From Methylobacterium nodulans ORS 2060 (GTDB lineage Bacteria; Pseudomonadota; Alphaproteobacteria; Rhizobiales; Beijerinckiaceae): a DNA stretch of 64,000 bases. The notes beneath the pieces were generated by a model. That model worked only from the letters and a program-made list of their open reading frames with translations, did not search any database and was not told where the DNA came from. The position numbers were made by a program, and so were the translations under genes. Shown piece after piece: positions 52,505 to 61,570 of this stretch (position 1 is its first letter; each line of letters begins with the position of its first letter). The stretch covers positions 646,501 to 710,500 of the forward strand of contig NC_011894.1 of NCBI RefSeq assembly GCF_000022085.1, read 5' to 3'.

Positions 52505-55408
52505 GGACTCTGAGGATCGCCTTGTCGGTCAGGCGCAGGTCGTTGCGAGTCAGGAGTGAGTCCACGTCGAGGCAGGCGACCCAGGACTGCATCCCCTGTA
52601 CGGCATTGTCGTTTCCGATCCGGAACGCCTCGCCGAGGACGCGCACCGCCTCGTCCAGGTAGCCTTCCACTAGTCCGTCGATCTCATCACGCGCGGCCTC
52701 CACCACCGCTACGACGGCGTCGAAGTCGCGGCGCCCGCCGCCGAACAGGTCGGGCAGCACGCGCAGGAAGAAGGCAGCGGGATCGGATGCCTCAGCGGCT
52801 GCACGCAGGAGCGCCTGTGCGCCCTGTGACAGGCGATGCGAGCGCCGCGCTCCGTTGGGCAGGCCGGCCCACCATTGGGCGAACGCGTCGTGCGCAAAGC
52901 GCAGGGCCTCGACCTCCTCATCATTCTTGGCGTGCGCGAACACGTAGGCGAGTTCGTCGAGGTACAGCAGCGTCCCGTCGTCGGCCTCGTGCACCTCCAC
53001 CTCGTGGCGCTCGGGGTCGGCGAACATGCGGTTCGCGTCGAAGCCGAGGATATCGGCGACGTAGGCGCCGTCGGAGCGCAGCGACACGCATCGCGCGAAA
53101 GCCTGGTACCCTGCCATCACTATCACGGGGATCACGCCCGAGGGCGCGCCGATTGGCGGACCGGTCAGCACCGCGACGAGCCCTGACAACTTCTTCGGTT
53201 CGGCGGACGGCTCCTGAAAGAACGACTTCGCCGTCGTCCAAGCCAGCTTCAGACCCGGATCCTGCACCTTCTCGGGTTCCGCGAACCCCCACAAGCCGGC
53301 GGGACCCTCCCTGTGGAGGCCGGTGTTGGCGAGCACCGTACGGTACACCGATGCCTCGACGGACGTATCGTCTCGGCCGTAGCCCATCCAGGGCTTCTTC
53401 GCCGACTCCGTCATACGCATCAGGAGGCGCACGCGTGCGGTGTTCATCTGCTTCGAGACGCGCTGCCGCATAAGTTGGTCGTTCGCGATGAGCGGCGTCT
53501 TCGGATACCAGGCACCCATCATTTCCGAGGCGACGATCGTTGCAGGCCGCTCGCCTGTGACTGGGAGTTCGGCGCCGGCGTAGTACCACTTCGCGTCTGT
53601 CGGACGGTCGCTCGTCAGCCGGTGCACGGCGAGATCGAGTTGGCGGCGCGCGACTGACAGCAGTTCGTCGATCTCAACCGAGACAAGCGGGTCCTCCGCT
53701 AACAGATTGTCGTCGGCCCTAAGGGCCTCGAGACAAGCGACCTCCAGCGCGGCGTCAACCACCCGCAGCGGCCGCGAAGGGATGACGTAGAGCGTTCGCT
53801 CGCGGGGGGACGCCAGTGCAGCGCCCCGCGCTTTGGCGATCTCGACTTCGGATTCAGCGAGGACGTAGAGCACATCGCCCCACGGTCCCACCGGTGCGGC
53901 ATCCGGGGCGGATCCCTCCGCCTGCAGCTCCACCTCCTCCGAAAGGAGGTAGCGCCCACAGAGGTAGCGGGCCGTTCCGTATTCGATGTTGTGCCGCGTC
54001 GCGCGCACGATCGGCGCGGGACGGCGCTCCGCGAGGAAGGCTACGGCGTCGAACGCGTCGGCGCGCTTCGCGCGCTCCTCCGCCAGGCGGCTGGCGACGT
54101 CCACGTCAATGCCGTGCCACACTGACACATCGTCGACGACGCACCGGTGCAGGAGCAGCTTTCGCCCGATCAGCGCGTTGATTGCCGACGCGGCCTCCGC
54201 GAGCGGGATGCCTCGCGACGCAACCGCCACCTCCAATGCAGCGCGGGACAGTTTGCGGCGTTCGCCATCCGTCCCGAGTTGCAGCAGGCATGCCGCGGCG
54301 AGCGCCTCGCGCTCGACGTCGCTCTCGGCCTTGGCCCTCGCGCTCTCCGTCTCAATCCAGCGCTTGTGAGCGCCGCCGGCGCCAACATCGGAACGCATCG
54401 CGTCCGAGAACCCCCGGTAGAGCTCCTCGAAGCCGACGGGGCGTGACAGATCAACCTCTTCGACAAACGAGAATAGGCTCCGTTCGTTCTGGCCTATCCT
54501 CGCCGCTAAGCGCGGCAGACTTTGCAGCGCGCCGGCCGAGAGCGGCCAGGCCCCCTCGACGAGGTCTGCCACCTCGTTGACGTCGGCCGCGCCATCGAAC
54601 CAACCTGCCTCCATCGCGCGCTGGACGACAGCCCCTTTCAGCCGGGAATCCAGCGGCGGCGTCCCGCTTTCGCGGCGCTCACCGATGCGGTCGACGAGGA
54701 GCCGGTAGAGTTCTCGGCTGTCCTCGACGAACCGCAGCGTCCGGAAGCGCCCCTCGATCTTGCGCCACTCATTGCGCGACGTCTGGTTGAGACCGCCCGC
54801 GTAGGCCAACAGGTTCTGGTGCGAGAGTAGGGTGAGGCTCGCGGTAGGCGCCTCCGCGCGCGCTGCCCACTCTGCGAGGCGCTGAACGAAGTCCAGCTCG
54901 CGGGAGCGGCCTTCGGCGACAAGGCTTTCGAGGTGGCGTCCGAACTCGTCCCAGACTATCGCGAGATGCGCCGCGCTTGGGAGATTTGCAGACGCCCAGT
55001 TCAGCACCCGCTCCAGCGTCGAGAGTTTCTCGGGTGCGCCGAGCGCCGAGCCAATCTCGCGCGCGAGGTCTGCGATGTGGCCGGACAAGATGATGGCGCG
55101 CCCTTGGCCGCGCGCGGCGAAACGCTGCGATAATCTCTGGTGAGCCTCCGGGTCAACGCGCTGCACCTTCGGGAGGATACATTTGACGGCGTCGCGGGAG
55201 CGTGGGTCATTGATCGCGATCAGCGCTCCCACCCCCGCAGCGAGCGACTTGCCGCTGCCATAGGCCGCGATGACGAGCGTCGGATCGCGGCCAAGCACCG
55301 CCTCGATAATGGGAAGGGACCGGGTTGTCGGTTGGTAGTGGGAAAGCCTGTCAGGGACCTCGATGTCGGATTCAAGGTTCACTGCCCGGAAGAAGCTTCG
55401 GGCCTTGC

Positions 55409-56305
55409 TCATGCCTGCCTCTCAATCCGGCGGTAATGCCGCTCCAGCCACCAAGCCGGCGGCCTGTTCGGCACACTGAGGCGGCGCTCGGCGCCAAGTA
55501 GGACGTAAGTGACCCCGGATTTTGCGTAGATGCGGGCGCCCTCCTGCGCGGCGCGGTCAATCATCTCCGGACTGAGACCGAACAAGCGTCCAGGGCCGTG
55601 CCTGCGAGAAGCGAGGTCCATCACGGACAAGGTTTCCTCGCCATTGCTGCACGATGACGCTGCAGCGAGGACAGCCTCAATAGGCACCGGATCAACCGGC
55701 CTGACCTTCTCGAAGCGTCGCGTGTCGCGATGGTAGGTTACAAGGCGCAGTTCAATGAGCGGACAAATTGTTCCGTCCTCAGGATCCTGAGCCTCGGTTG
55801 GGTTGTAGGCGTAGCTCGCAAGGACGTTTGCGACATCGCGCTGAGTGGACTGTAGCGTCGGCGTCTTGGTCGCCCGCTGCTTTGCGTACCTCAGAAACGC
55901 CTCGACGCAGGCCGCGCGCTCGAAGCTGCGTTCGAGATAGTCATTGAAGAACCAAGCCGGCGCCGAGCCGTCGCGGCTCGCGATCGCAAGCTGCAAAAAC
56001 CAGAGCGTCCCCGGGTATTCCACGTACGCATCGTTCGCGTCGATGACGCGACCGATGTCGGACATATTCAGGCGCCGGGACCGCCCCTCCATAACGACGT
56101 CTGCAAGCCCGGATGCCTCAAGCCAGTACGCCAGAGAACGTACCATGCGGCTTCCGAGCCCGAGTTTGTCCGCAGTCGCTGTATCCGCAGCGAACCCCTC
56201 GGGCGAGCCGAGACGTTCAAGCCCCTTCCCGAGCCAGCCGTGCCGGATGGTGAAGGTTTCGTGGCGCCCGAACTCCATCCTGATGGGCTTCAGCGTCTGG
56301 TTCAT
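55409..56305 (-). CDS. sspB: SspB: DUF4007 nickase-type protein
   Basis: 298 residues. RMEFGRHETFTIRHGWLGKG at the start is the DUF4007 hallmark. DUF4007 proteins next to SspA/C/D are SspB, reported as a DNA-nicking component that opens a strand for sulfur insertion. Further blocks: GSRMVRSLAYWLEASGLAD and YPGTLWFLQLAIASRDGSAP. ATGA overlaps on both sides show a tight operon. Appears intact. Confidence 0.87.
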   Translation of the reverse strand: MNQTLKPIRMEFGRHETFTIRHGWLGKGLERLGSPEGFAADTATADKLGLGSRMVRSLAYWLEASGLADVVMEGRSRRLNMSDIGRVIDANDAYVEYPGTLWFLQLAIASRDGSAPAWFFNDYLERSFERAACVEAFLRYAKQRATKTPTLQSTQRDVANVLASYAYNPTEAQDPEDGTICPLIELRLVTYHRDTRRFEKVRPVDPVPIEAVLAAASSCSNGEETLSVMDLASRRHGPGRLFGLSPEMIDRAAQEGARIYAKSGVTYVLLGAERRLSVPNRPPAWWLERHYRRIERQA

Positions 56306-57465
56306 CTCGCGATTGCCTTGGCCAGTTCGGCCGCGATGTCCGCGGCTTCAACGGCCTCTTCGATTTTGTTGAGGATCGAAAACGAGAACCGGAGGCTGGA
56401 GAACGCCTCTTTTGTGGAGAGCCCCATAGCCGTCAGCGTCGATGAAGGTTCGGGGCGTCCGCTCGAACAGGCTGAGCCCTGCGACGCCATTACGCCTCTT
56501 GCGTCGAGAAGCGCGAGAAGTTGCATGCCATCAACATCGGCGAAGCGGACATTTGAGGTATTCGGCACGCGTGGCGCCACAGCGCCGTTGAAAGTGACCC
56601 GATTTCCGAGATGCTGCCTCAAGCGCCCTTCGAACTCGTCTCGAATCGCCCTGAGCGTCACAGATGCAGCCAGAAACTCCTCTGTACGACGCTCTGCAGC
56701 CACGCCGAAGCCTATGATGCCCGGCACGTTTTGCGTTCCTGACCGGAGACCGCGTTCTTGCCCTCCTCCGTAAAGTAGCGGCGACACGACCGCCTCTGAA
56801 TTGGCCAAAATCAACGCGCCTGTGCCTTGAGGGCCATGAAGCTTGTGGCCGGAGAACGAGATCGCGTCGGCACGCAATTTATTCAGTTCAAGGCGAACTC
56901 GGCCTACGGCTTGCGCCGCATCGAGCAGTATAAAAGCGCTGTCGTATGCCGACCTAAACTCTGTAACGATCTCTTCAACAGGTTGTATAACGCCCGTCTC
57001 GCTGTTCGCCGCCTGGATCGCGAGCACGTAAGTTTGTGCCCTTGGAGCAGCGCGGGCTCGGCGTCTAATGCCCTCCGCATCAATTCGTCCTGATGAATCG
57101 ACATCTAGCCAGATAACTCGGCCGTCCTGGTCCGCACGCTTCAAGGGCCTTGAGATTGAGGCATGCTCGCAACGCGCGGCAAAGAAGACTGCGGCGATTC
57201 TCTCATCAAAATGGCGCAGTACGGTGTTGTTGGCCTCGGTGCCGCCCGACACAAACGCGACATCCTCCGAAAATGCCCCGTCGATGAGCCGGCCCACCTG
57301 TTCGCGAGCCTTCTCTACCGCGCGGCGCGCCTCACCGCCGGCACGGTGGGCGCTCGCAGGATTACCTAAGCCCGACCGCATCGCCGACGCGACTGCCTCA
57401 ACAACCTCCGGGAGAGGCGCAGCTGTCGCGTTCGCGTCGACGTAGATTTTACGCTGAGTGCTCAT
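56302..57465 (-). CDS. sspA: SspA: cysteine desulfurase
   Basis: 387 residues, IscS/NifS-type PLP enzyme. YVDANATAAPLPEVVEAV at the start, PLP Lys208 in SFSGHKLHGPQG, His101 in CEHASI, and the persulfide Cys333 in SQGSACSSG. It takes sulfur from cysteine and hands it to SspD for DNA phosphorothioation. First gene of the operon, with two palindromes upstream. Appears complete. Confidence 0.9.
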   Translation of the reverse strand: MSTQRKIYVDANATAAPLPEVVEAVASAMRSGLGNPASAHRAGGEARRAVEKAREQVGRLIDGAFSEDVAFVSGGTEANNTVLRHFDERIAAVFFAARCEHASISRPLKRADQDGRVIWLDVDSSGRIDAEGIRRRARAAPRAQTYVLAIQAANSETGVIQPVEEIVTEFRSAYDSAFILLDAAQAVGRVRLELNKLRADAISFSGHKLHGPQGTGALILANSEAVVSPLLYGGGQERGLRSGTQNVPGIIGFGVAAERRTEEFLAASVTLRAIRDEFEGRLRQHLGNRVTFNGAVAPRVPNTSNVRFADVDGMQLLALLDARGVMASQGSACSSGRPEPSSTLTAMGLSTKEAFSSLRFSFSILNKIEEAVEAADIAAELAKAIAR

Positions 57466-57475
57466 TCGGCCCCAC

Positions 57476-57559
57476 GCTCCAAACGAGTGTTTATCGTTGG
57501 AGCACTACAGAATTTACTGATTAATGCTCAGCATATGGAGCAATGCTTGACCATATGCT
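57476..57559 (-). promoter_or_regulatory. Two palindromes upstream of sspA (candidate operators)
   Basis: GCTCCAA (57476-57482) pairs with TTGGAGC (57497-57503), and AGCATATGG (57530-57538) pairs with CCATATGCT (57551-57559). They lie 11-38 and 65-94 bases before the sspA start. The spacing suits dimeric repressor sites. No regulator gene is encoded nearby. Confidence 0.5.
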
Positions 57560-58010
57560 TCTACAACAGCAAGCTGTGTAGTTCAGTTGACTGCCCAGCC
57601 TCAAGTAGATCATGACGGAATTGGAGCGCCTCTTCAGTCATTATTGCCCCTCCTAAGAAATTAACTACCAATGGAGAGGAAATATTTTAGTTGAATTTCG
57701 CATACACGTTCAGCTCGGTCGCGACATTTGGTAAGCACCCCACAACGGCCCCACCCAGCGCAGGTGATGATCGAGCGGCTTGATTGCTGCTATACCTCAC
57801 ACCTCAATGTCTCGCGTATTTTGAGCCAGTCCCATTGTCAACCCACCCACTCATGCGCCGCAGATTTCTGTGCATTTAACCGCTACATGACTAGGCGGAC
57901 TTGATCATCCGGGAGGCCTGCGGCTAGCTTGGCTGTTTAAGTCCTTCGAACGACGTCATCTCCCCCGATCCGGCCGAACGGACCAGTTCACAATCCTCGC
58001 AGAGGCGAGG
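57560..58010. other. Intergenic stretch without a supported gene
   Basis: About 450 bases of mixed composition, lower in GC than its surroundings, with no convincing open frame. It probably holds the promoter of the PT operon on its left side. Confidence 0.4.
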
Positions 58011-58018
58011 TTCGCTTC

Positions 58019-58196
58019 GTGCGGAAGCACTGGAAGGATCGCTTGGTAATCAAGGGCCTGTTGCATCCAAAGGATGTGACTACGGCGCGGGAAGTTGGCG
58101 CGGACGGCGTCATTCTACCGAATCATGGAGGTCGCCAGCTGGACGGTGCAGTTTCGCCGATGCGGGCTCTCCCAGCCGCAGTGAAACTCGGACAAA
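58019..58196 (+). pseudogene. Fragment of an FMN-dependent hydroxy-acid dehydrogenase
   Basis: VRKHWKDRLVIKGLLHPKDV, GADGVILPNHGGRQLDGA and ALPAAVKLGQ are the C-terminal core of the lactate/glycolate oxidase family, with the catalytic His and Arg in NHGGRQLDG. Only about 59 codons remain; both ends are missing. The sequence changes abruptly to recombinase remnant near 58200, a break point. Confidence 0.7.
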
Positions 58197-58447
58197 TCTC
58201 GATAGCGTCTGAACGGGTCAGGGTGCACTGCCTTGCGAAGCGGACCGTCGATCCAATCGGGAAGGTTTTCCGGCTCGACCGCATCGTATTGACGGCGCGC
58301 CCGCTTGGCCTCGTAGTGGGTCCGCTCACGCCGCAGGCCCCATTGCCGCTCAAGCTGCTGCGCCTCCGCCTCGGTCTGGGCGAGCGCGGCAACGGCGATC
58401 GCGATCTGGTCGGGCGCGAGCGCGGCGAGCAGGACGCGCGCGACTAG

Positions 58448-59913
58448 GAGCCCGTCCGAGTAAGTACCTCGACGGCGGCGCTTTGGGATGATTCACTCGG
58501 CTCATGGCCAAGGTGTTTCGCTCCTGGGACGTCGATCAGGGCTGGCTGCTGCCACCCTCGCTGCATGAGTTCGTGCCGCCCGGGCACATGGCGCACTTCG
58601 TGCGCGATACGGTGCGCGAGGCGCTCGACCTCTCAGCCATTCTCGACACCTACACCGAGGAGCGCGGCTACCCGCCCTACCATCCCGGCATGATGGTGGC
58701 CCTGCTCCTCTACGGCTACAGCCGCGGTCTGTACTCGTCGCGTCAGCTCGCCCGCGCCTGCGAGGAGCGGGTTGACTTCATGGCCGTGACCGGCCTGAAC
58801 CGGCCCGACTTCCGCACCATCGCTGACTTCCGCAAGCGGCATCTGACGGCGCTCTCGGACCTGTTCGTGCAGGTGCTGCGGCTGTGCCGGGCGGCCGGGC
58901 TGGTCGGCTTTGCCCACGTGGCGGTGGACGGCACCAAGCTGAAGGCCAACGCCTCGCGCCACAAGGCGATGAGCTACGGCCGGATGAAGGCGGCCGAGTC
59001 GACGCTGGCCGCCGAGGTCGAGGCTTGGCTGGATCAAGCGCGCGAGGCCGACGCGGCGGAGGATCGGGCTCATGGGACCGACCATCGTGGCGACGAGACA
59101 CCGGCCTGGATGGCCGACAAGCAGCGGCGGCTGGAGACGATCCGCGCCGCCAAGGCCGCGTTGGAGGCAGAGGCTGCCGATCCGCCCGATCCGGAGGACG
59201 AGGACGGGCCGGGGGCCTCGTCGGGCATGCGCTGGCAAGGTCGGCCCTTGCGGGGCGAGGACGGCGGTCCGCCCGACCGGGCGCAGCGCAACTTCACCGA
59301 CCCGGACAGCCGCATCCTGCCCACGCGCGACGGGTTCGTGCAGGGCTACAACGGCCAGATTGCGGTTGATGCGGCCCATCAGGTGATCGTCGCGCATCGG
59401 CTCGTGACGAACCCCGCCGACTCGCGCGCTCTCGTGCCGCTCGTCGACGGCGTCTGCACCCATCTCGGGCGCAAGCCGCGGGAGGTCTCCGGAGATGCCG
59501 GCTTTGCCACCGAGGCGAACCTGGCCGCGCTGCAGGAGCGACGGATCACAGCCTATCTCGCTCCGGGCCGTGCCCGTCACGGCGAGGCGGATGCAGCAGG
59601 TCGCCGGAGGCTGACGAAGATGCCCCTGATGAGCGCGATGGCCGTCCGCCTGAAGCGGGCTGGGCGCCGGAGCCGTTACCGTCTCAGGAAGCAGGTCGTC
59701 GAGCCGGTGTTCGGGCAGATCAAGCAGGCCAGAGGCTTCCGACAGTTCCTGCTACGTGGGCTCGATCAGGTCCGCGGCGAGTGGGCGATGATCTGCACCG
59801 CCCATAACCTCCTGAAGCTGGCGCAGGCCGCGCGCTGAGCCTGTGGCGCAGGAGCCATCCGCCCAGATCTCAACCTTAGTCCCAACGCATCAAACCGTTA
59901 CTCGGACGGGCTC
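58448..59913 (+). mobile_element. IS1182-family element
   Basis: 1,466 bp. Terminal inverted repeats GAGCCCGTCCGAGTAA and TTACTCGGACGGGCTC, with CTAG duplicated outside (58444-58447 and 59914-59917). IS1182 elements favour short palindromic targets. Inserted in the serine recombinase remnant. Confidence 0.92.
58504..59838 (+). CDS. IS1182-family transposase
   Basis: 444 residues. MAKVFRSWDVDQGWLLPPSL at the start, the DUF772 domain (YPPYHPGMMVALLLYGYSRG ... RPDFRTIADFRKRH), VAVDGTKLKANASRHK, a charged helical insert, FVQGYNGQIAVDAAHQVIV, and a terminal RYRLRKQVVEPVFGQIKQARGF containing the DDE glutamate. Complete. Confidence 0.93.
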   Translation: MAKVFRSWDVDQGWLLPPSLHEFVPPGHMAHFVRDTVREALDLSAILDTYTEERGYPPYHPGMMVALLLYGYSRGLYSSRQLARACEERVDFMAVTGLNRPDFRTIADFRKRHLTALSDLFVQVLRLCRAAGLVGFAHVAVDGTKLKANASRHKAMSYGRMKAAESTLAAEVEAWLDQAREADAAEDRAHGTDHRGDETPAWMADKQRRLETIRAAKAALEAEAADPPDPEDEDGPGASSGMRWQGRPLRGEDGGPPDRAQRNFTDPDSRILPTRDGFVQGYNGQIAVDAAHQVIVAHRLVTNPADSRALVPLVDGVCTHLGRKPREVSGDAGFATEANLAALQERRITAYLAPGRARHGEADAAGRRRLTKMPLMSAMAVRLKRAGRRSRYRLRKQVVEPVFGQIKQARGFRQFLLRGLDQVRGEWAMICTAHNLLKLAQAAR

Positions 59914-60348
59914 CTAGATCATCGACCGGCTGAGCGCGGACCTCTTGGCAGAGCGGCCCGGTGCTCTGGTCGCGATCGCCCCGGCAGCCGTGGACCGGGT
60001 ACCGCATCGAGCTCACTGGCGAGAGCCTGCGCCGACGCCGGGCCCCGGACCCCGTTCCCGCTTGGCCTGCGCCGTTGCAGCACCGACCATCCCCCACGAC
60101 TTGGAGGAACAGCTCGCGGCGTCCGGCATCGCTTCGGAAAACGCGTCCGGCTTCATCGGAATCCGCGGTGATGCGGGTGAGGTGGCGTTCAATCGTGCTG
60201 CGCCGATCAGCAAGCGGTTCGTTCTTCAATGTAGCCCTGAACCGCCCGGACCAGGGCATACCGCCCGCGCTCCGCCTACGGGATCACGCCCGCAGCGGAA
60301 AGCGGCTGCACGTGCCGGGCGCACCCAACGCGGACTCCGGGGCGGGTT

Positions 60349-60810
60349 TTAGCTGAGCTGATGTTCCGCTCGACGGATCAGCACGGTAGCCAGTCCGACG
60401 GCCGCAGCATCTTCCGTCAGGCCTCGGGCCCAGTCCGAGGCGGAGCGCGTCGTTGCCCCCCGGAGGGCACGCCCCAATAGGGTGCCCACCACCGCTCCCG
60501 CCATACCCGCCAGGACGCCGCCGACCAGTGTCACATCCCGTCCCGCCAGTGCCGCGCCACCAACCGCACCGATTGCGAGCCGAGCTGCGAAGGAAGGCGG
60601 GATGCGACGGTCGGGCGCGAACGGCATCTTATCACCCGCCATCTCGGCCGCGGCGGCGGCCGTGGCCAAGCCGCGTGGCCCTGAACCAGACGGGATCCAC
60701 GCGATCCGCGTCCGTCCGAGCGAGGCAGCCCAGGTAAGTGCGGCACAGGCCGTCATGCTGCGCAGGCCGGTCACAAGACCGATGCCGAACGATGTCCCAA
60801 GCCCCTGCAT
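60349..60810 (-). CDS. DUF4126 family membrane protein
   Basis: 153 residues, mostly hydrophobic with Gly/Ala-rich helices: GTSFGIGLVTGLRSMTACAALTW at the start, then FAARLAIGAVGGAALAGRD and VGGVLAGMAGAVVGTLLG. The 'GLRSMT...A' opening is typical of DUF4126. Inner-membrane protein of unknown role. Likely resident chromosome rather than mobile DNA. Confidence 0.75.
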   Translation of the reverse strand: MQGLGTSFGIGLVTGLRSMTACAALTWAASLGRTRIAWIPSGSGPRGLATAAAAAEMAGDKMPFAPDRRIPPSFAARLAIGAVGGAALAGRDVTLVGGVLAGMAGAVVGTLLGRALRGATTRSASDWARGLTEDAAAVGLATVLIRRAEHQLS

Positions 60811-61390
60811 CCCGGCCTCCTTCGGGGTGTAACGGAACCATCACCGCGCCTCAGTATGCGGACCAACGTTGATCCGAACATGTTTTGGGTCAGGACCAAA
60901 TCACATTGATCATAGGTGCATCCGCTTCCGACCCGCCGCCGAGCCTCAAGGCGTGCGGGCCAACAGGTGCTCATGACCCCTTCCGGACGTTCGCGGCACG
61001 TGTCGGGAACGTCCGGTCGCGAGCGTTTTCCAGACATTTGATTTCCTGACAGGGTTTCCTGACACAGACGGCTGAGGGGGTGGAGCACCACGAGGGCCTC
61101 CGTTCGCGTGTAAAGTTTCTGGTCGTTTTCTGTACAAGCCGTCTCGCGATCTGACGACTGTGGCCTGTCTCGTTTGGGTCTAGATGAAGGCCTGGTGGGC
61201 AGTTGCGGGATGGCGTCGTGCTCGGCGCCCGACGACTTTCAGTGTCTCACGCCGCCGTCTCGCTTGGGCATACTCAAATGCGACATCGATCGACGTCTTG
61301 TCCGAGGGACGATGCTCACGATCGCGCTTCTACCTCCAGTCCTGGCCCGGCAACAGGAATGGTCTGGATGTACGAGCGAGAGGCCGCCTG
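60811..61390. other. Intergenic region without a supported gene
   Basis: About 580 bases. Contains TTTCCTGACA as a near-direct repeat (61041-61065), GTTCGCGGCACGTGTCGGGAACG around 60987-61009, and stretches with broken open frames. Probably gene debris plus a promoter for the DUF4126 gene. Confidence 0.3.
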
Positions 61391-61561
61391 ATGTGTCGAC
61401 GCGATCTCCTTACGGCCGGTGGCATTCTGGCCGCCTCATCGGCCCTGCCGCGGCTCACGGGGGCGCAGGAGGCCTTTGCGCCCAGTCCGGGCCTGGCGAC
61501 GCTGCGATGTCACCATGCACCTCACCCTGCCTGTGGGCCGCCCAGCCCAGGCCTGAGAGCC
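61391..61561 (+). pseudogene. Tat signal peptide fragment
   Basis: MCRRDLLTAGGILAASSALPRLTGAQEAFAPSP is cut here to its key parts: the twin-arginine motif CRRDLL and the hydrophobic GGILAASSALP followed by GAQ. After about 40 residues the sequence loses protein character. Likely the 5' end of a lost secreted oxidoreductase. Convergent with the LacI gene. Confidence 0.35.
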
Positions 61562-61570
61562 ACTTGCCAC

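Larger units (their letters stand above)
49859..55412 (-). pseudogene. sspC: SspC ATPase, split by back-to-back IS110 and IS5 elements
   Basis: The 5' part (52505-55412) encodes 969 native residues with Walker A AAYGSGKS at 49-56. Its frame then runs into the IS5 end and stops as RWERVIS. The 3' part (49859-50163) encodes the last 100 residues (TLRTARDTVNGRYTPASLAR ... AVAGAKR). Deleting 50164-52504 joins them in the same frame through a CGG Arg codon, giving about 1,070 residues whose stop overlaps sspD as ATGA, as the other joints do. The truncated ATPase may or may not work. Confidence 0.87.
58200..60000 (-). pseudogene. Serine recombinase remnant, split by IS1182-type element
   Basis: On the minus strand from about 59985: GCRGDRDQSTGPLCQEVRAQ, PVDD, then across the element LVARVLLAALAPDQIAIAV and RRERTHYEAKRARRQYDAVE. 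This is the zinc-ribbon and coiled-coil C-terminal region of large serine recombinases ('LCQ......VD.LVA..LL..L'). The parts join in frame once the IS and one CTAG are removed. The catalytic N-terminus is missing and the 3' end is cut near 58200. Confidence 0.65.

Noticed and set aside
50156..52514. CCTGAGAGTCC and GGACTCTGAGG flanking the double IS as composite-transposon ends
   Set aside because: Both lie in native sspC codons and code for normal protein once joined; the similarity is probably chance or part of the target preference.
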